The notes under the pieces are model-generated. The model saw only the letters and a list, made by a program, of their open reading frames with translations. It was not told the DNA's origin and searched no databases. Positions 13,706 to 14,807 of a stretch of DNA of 14,807 nt are shown one piece after another; position 1 is the first letter of the stretch; every line of letters begins with the position of its first letter. The stretch spans positions 1 through 14,807 of the forward strand of contig CAMYYX010000031.1 in the NCBI GenBank assembly GCA_947303695.1, written 5' to 3'. A program made the translations under genes and the position numbers. Source of the DNA: an uncultured Prevotellaceae bacterium. Lineage in GTDB: Bacteria; Bacteroidota; Bacteroidia; Bacteroidales; Bacteroidaceae.

Positions 13706-14807
13706 ATGATTAGATTATCTAAATCGGTGGTGGGAAAAGCCGAAGCAGAGGCTGTTGCCCATGTCATTGAAGATATCGGTTATTTAGGCATGGGAGCCAC
13801 CGTAGGCGAGTTTGAACACCAACTAGAACAATACATCGGAGGTGGTCGTCGTGCCATCTGTGTCAACAGTGGAACGGCAGCTTTACATCTGGCGGTTCAA
13901 GCTATAACCAAGCCTGGTGACGAAGTGTTGGTTCCGTCGTTTACTTTTGTGGCTACCTATCAAGCCATCAGAGCTGCTGGATGCAAACCCGTCAGTTGTG
14001 ACATTCGCCCTGATACACTGACCCTCGATCTGGAAGATGCCGAGCGTCGTATCACTCCTTGCACCACTGCGATGATGCCCGTATATTATGCTAGTAATTG
14101 CTGTATGGCCAAAGATTATCAGGCTTTTGCTGCCAAACATGGTTTACGTTTGGTGGAAGATGCTGCCCATAGTTTTGGTTGTACTTGTCAAGGGCAAAAG
14201 ATTGGTTCTTTTGGAGATGTGGTCTGCTTCTCTTTTGATGGCATCAAGAATATCACTACAGGTGAAGGAGGTGCTATTTTTACTGCAGACGAGGAGGTCA
14301 TTCAGAAAGTCAGCGATGCCCGTTTGTTGGGTGTACAAAAAGATTCAGAGAAACGTTATGCTGGTCAACGTAGTTGGAATTTTGATGTCGTTGAGCAAGG
14401 TTATCGTTATCACATGAGTAACATCTTTGCTGCTATTGGTCAGGTTCAGCTTTCTCGATTTGAGAAGGAGTTTGCTCCACGCCGTCGATATATTGCCCAG
14501 CGTTATAGTGAATTGCTAAAGGATACGCCTTATGTAAAGCTGACTCCAATGGATTACGAACATAATATTGTTCCCCATATCTTTGCTTTGCAAATACTCG
14601 AAGGAAAGCGCCCCCAATTAGAGCAAAAATTGAAGGAGCATGACATTCAATATGGTATCCAATATACTCCGAATCATCATCTCACCCTTTTCCATGAGGA
14701 TATAGAGCTACCTGTTACCGACGAGGTTTACTCACGCATTATTTCCATTCCTATGCATCCCGAACTTAGTGAGGATGATATCCAATTGATCTGTAAACTT
14801 ATCAACA
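13706..14807 (+). CDS. DegT/DnrJ/EryC1/StrS aminotransferase, 5' part
   Basis: The reading frame starts with ATG at 13706 and stays open for 367 codons to the window end, so the stop lies outside. Proteins of this PLP family transfer an amino group, usually from glutamate, to keto groups of nucleotide sugars for surface glycans. Features are CVNSGTAALHLAVQA (PLP phosphate site), GDEVLVPSFTFVAT, LVEDAAHSFG (Asp that pairs with the PLP ring nitrogen), and SFDGIKNITTGEGGA with the Schiff-base lysine at residue 181. The family is usually about 370-390 residues, so little is missing. It is transcribed divergently from the LicD-family gene through overlapping promoters. It fits synthesis of an amino sugar for the same glycan. 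It could alternatively supply the amination step absent from the phosphonate operon, but known 2-aminoethylphosphonate transaminases belong to other PLP families. Confidence 0.92.
   Translation, partial: MIRLSKSVVGKAEAEAVAHVIEDIGYLGMGATVGEFEHQLEQYIGGGRRAICVNSGTAALHLAVQAITKPGDEVLVPSFTFVATYQAIRAAGCKPVSCDIRPDTLTLDLEDAERRITPCTTAMMPVYYASNCCMAKDYQAFAAKHGLRLVEDAAHSFGCTCQGQKIGSFGDVVCFSFDGIKNITTGEGGAIFTADEEVIQKVSDARLLGVQKDSEKRYAGQRSWNFDVVEQGYRYHMSNIFAAIGQVQLSRFEKEFAPRRRYIAQRYSELLKDTPYVKLTPMDYEHNIVPHIFALQILEGKRPQLEQKLKEHDIQYGIQYTPNHHLTLFHEDIELPVTDEVYSRIISIPMHPELSEDDIQLICKLIN

Noticed and set aside
13706..14807. DegT-family enzyme called as 2-aminoethylphosphonate transaminase
   Set aside because: Known enzymes for that step belong to other PLP families, and the motifs here match nucleotide-sugar aminotransferases. 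It is kept only as a hypothesis.

Overview
The window looks like a chromosome fragment from a Bacteroidales bacterium, most likely a xylan-degrading Prevotella-type gut or rumen species. The signs are: three promoters of the Bacteroidetes type (TTTG, 19 bases, TAnnTTTG), a GH43/GH67 hemicellulose gene pair, a helix-hairpin-helix protein with an apparent outer-membrane barrel typical of the phylum, and tight gene packing with little Shine-Dalgarno signal. The genus is inferred, not proven.

Region 1 (1-4205, plus strand) holds the end of a GH43 glycosidase, a complete secreted GH67 alpha-glucuronidase, and a DUF389 membrane protein. They are separated by 2 and 9 bases and are probably co-transcribed. 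The two glycosidases fit removal of side chains and backbone sugars from glucuronoxylan. The DUF389 gene has no obvious link to that job.

Region 2 (4206-4582) is a non-coding break. It contains four tandem copies of a 22-base GC-centred palindrome (4263-4350), an imperfect hairpin (4375-4406) and a strong promoter (4530-4560).

Region 3 (4583-12037, plus strand) is one compact six-gene operon: a GT4 glycosyltransferase, PEP mutase with an N-terminal nucleotidyltransferase domain (aepX), phosphonopyruvate decarboxylase (aepY), a LicC/PntC-like nucleotidyltransferase, a long-chain polyprenyl diphosphate synthase, and a helix-hairpin-helix/outer-membrane protein. Gaps are 8 and 2 bases, then overlaps of 4, 4 and 23 bases. 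AepX and AepY make the C-P bond and commit it (PEP to phosphonopyruvate to phosphonoacetaldehyde). The LicC/PntC-like enzyme would activate a phosphonate with CTP. The transaminase that makes 2-aminoethylphosphonate is not in this operon.

Region 4 (12066-14807) has a minus-strand pair, a LicD-family transferase followed by a GT2 glycosyltransferase, diverging from a DegT/DnrJ/EryC1-type PLP aminotransferase that runs off the window. The two divergent promoters overlap physically. LicD proteins move phospho-alcohol groups from nucleotide-activated donors onto glycans, so the best overall reading is a locus that builds a phosphonate-decorated glycan or glycolipid on a prenyl carrier. The individual enzyme families are secure. 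The combined pathway and its final product are inference.
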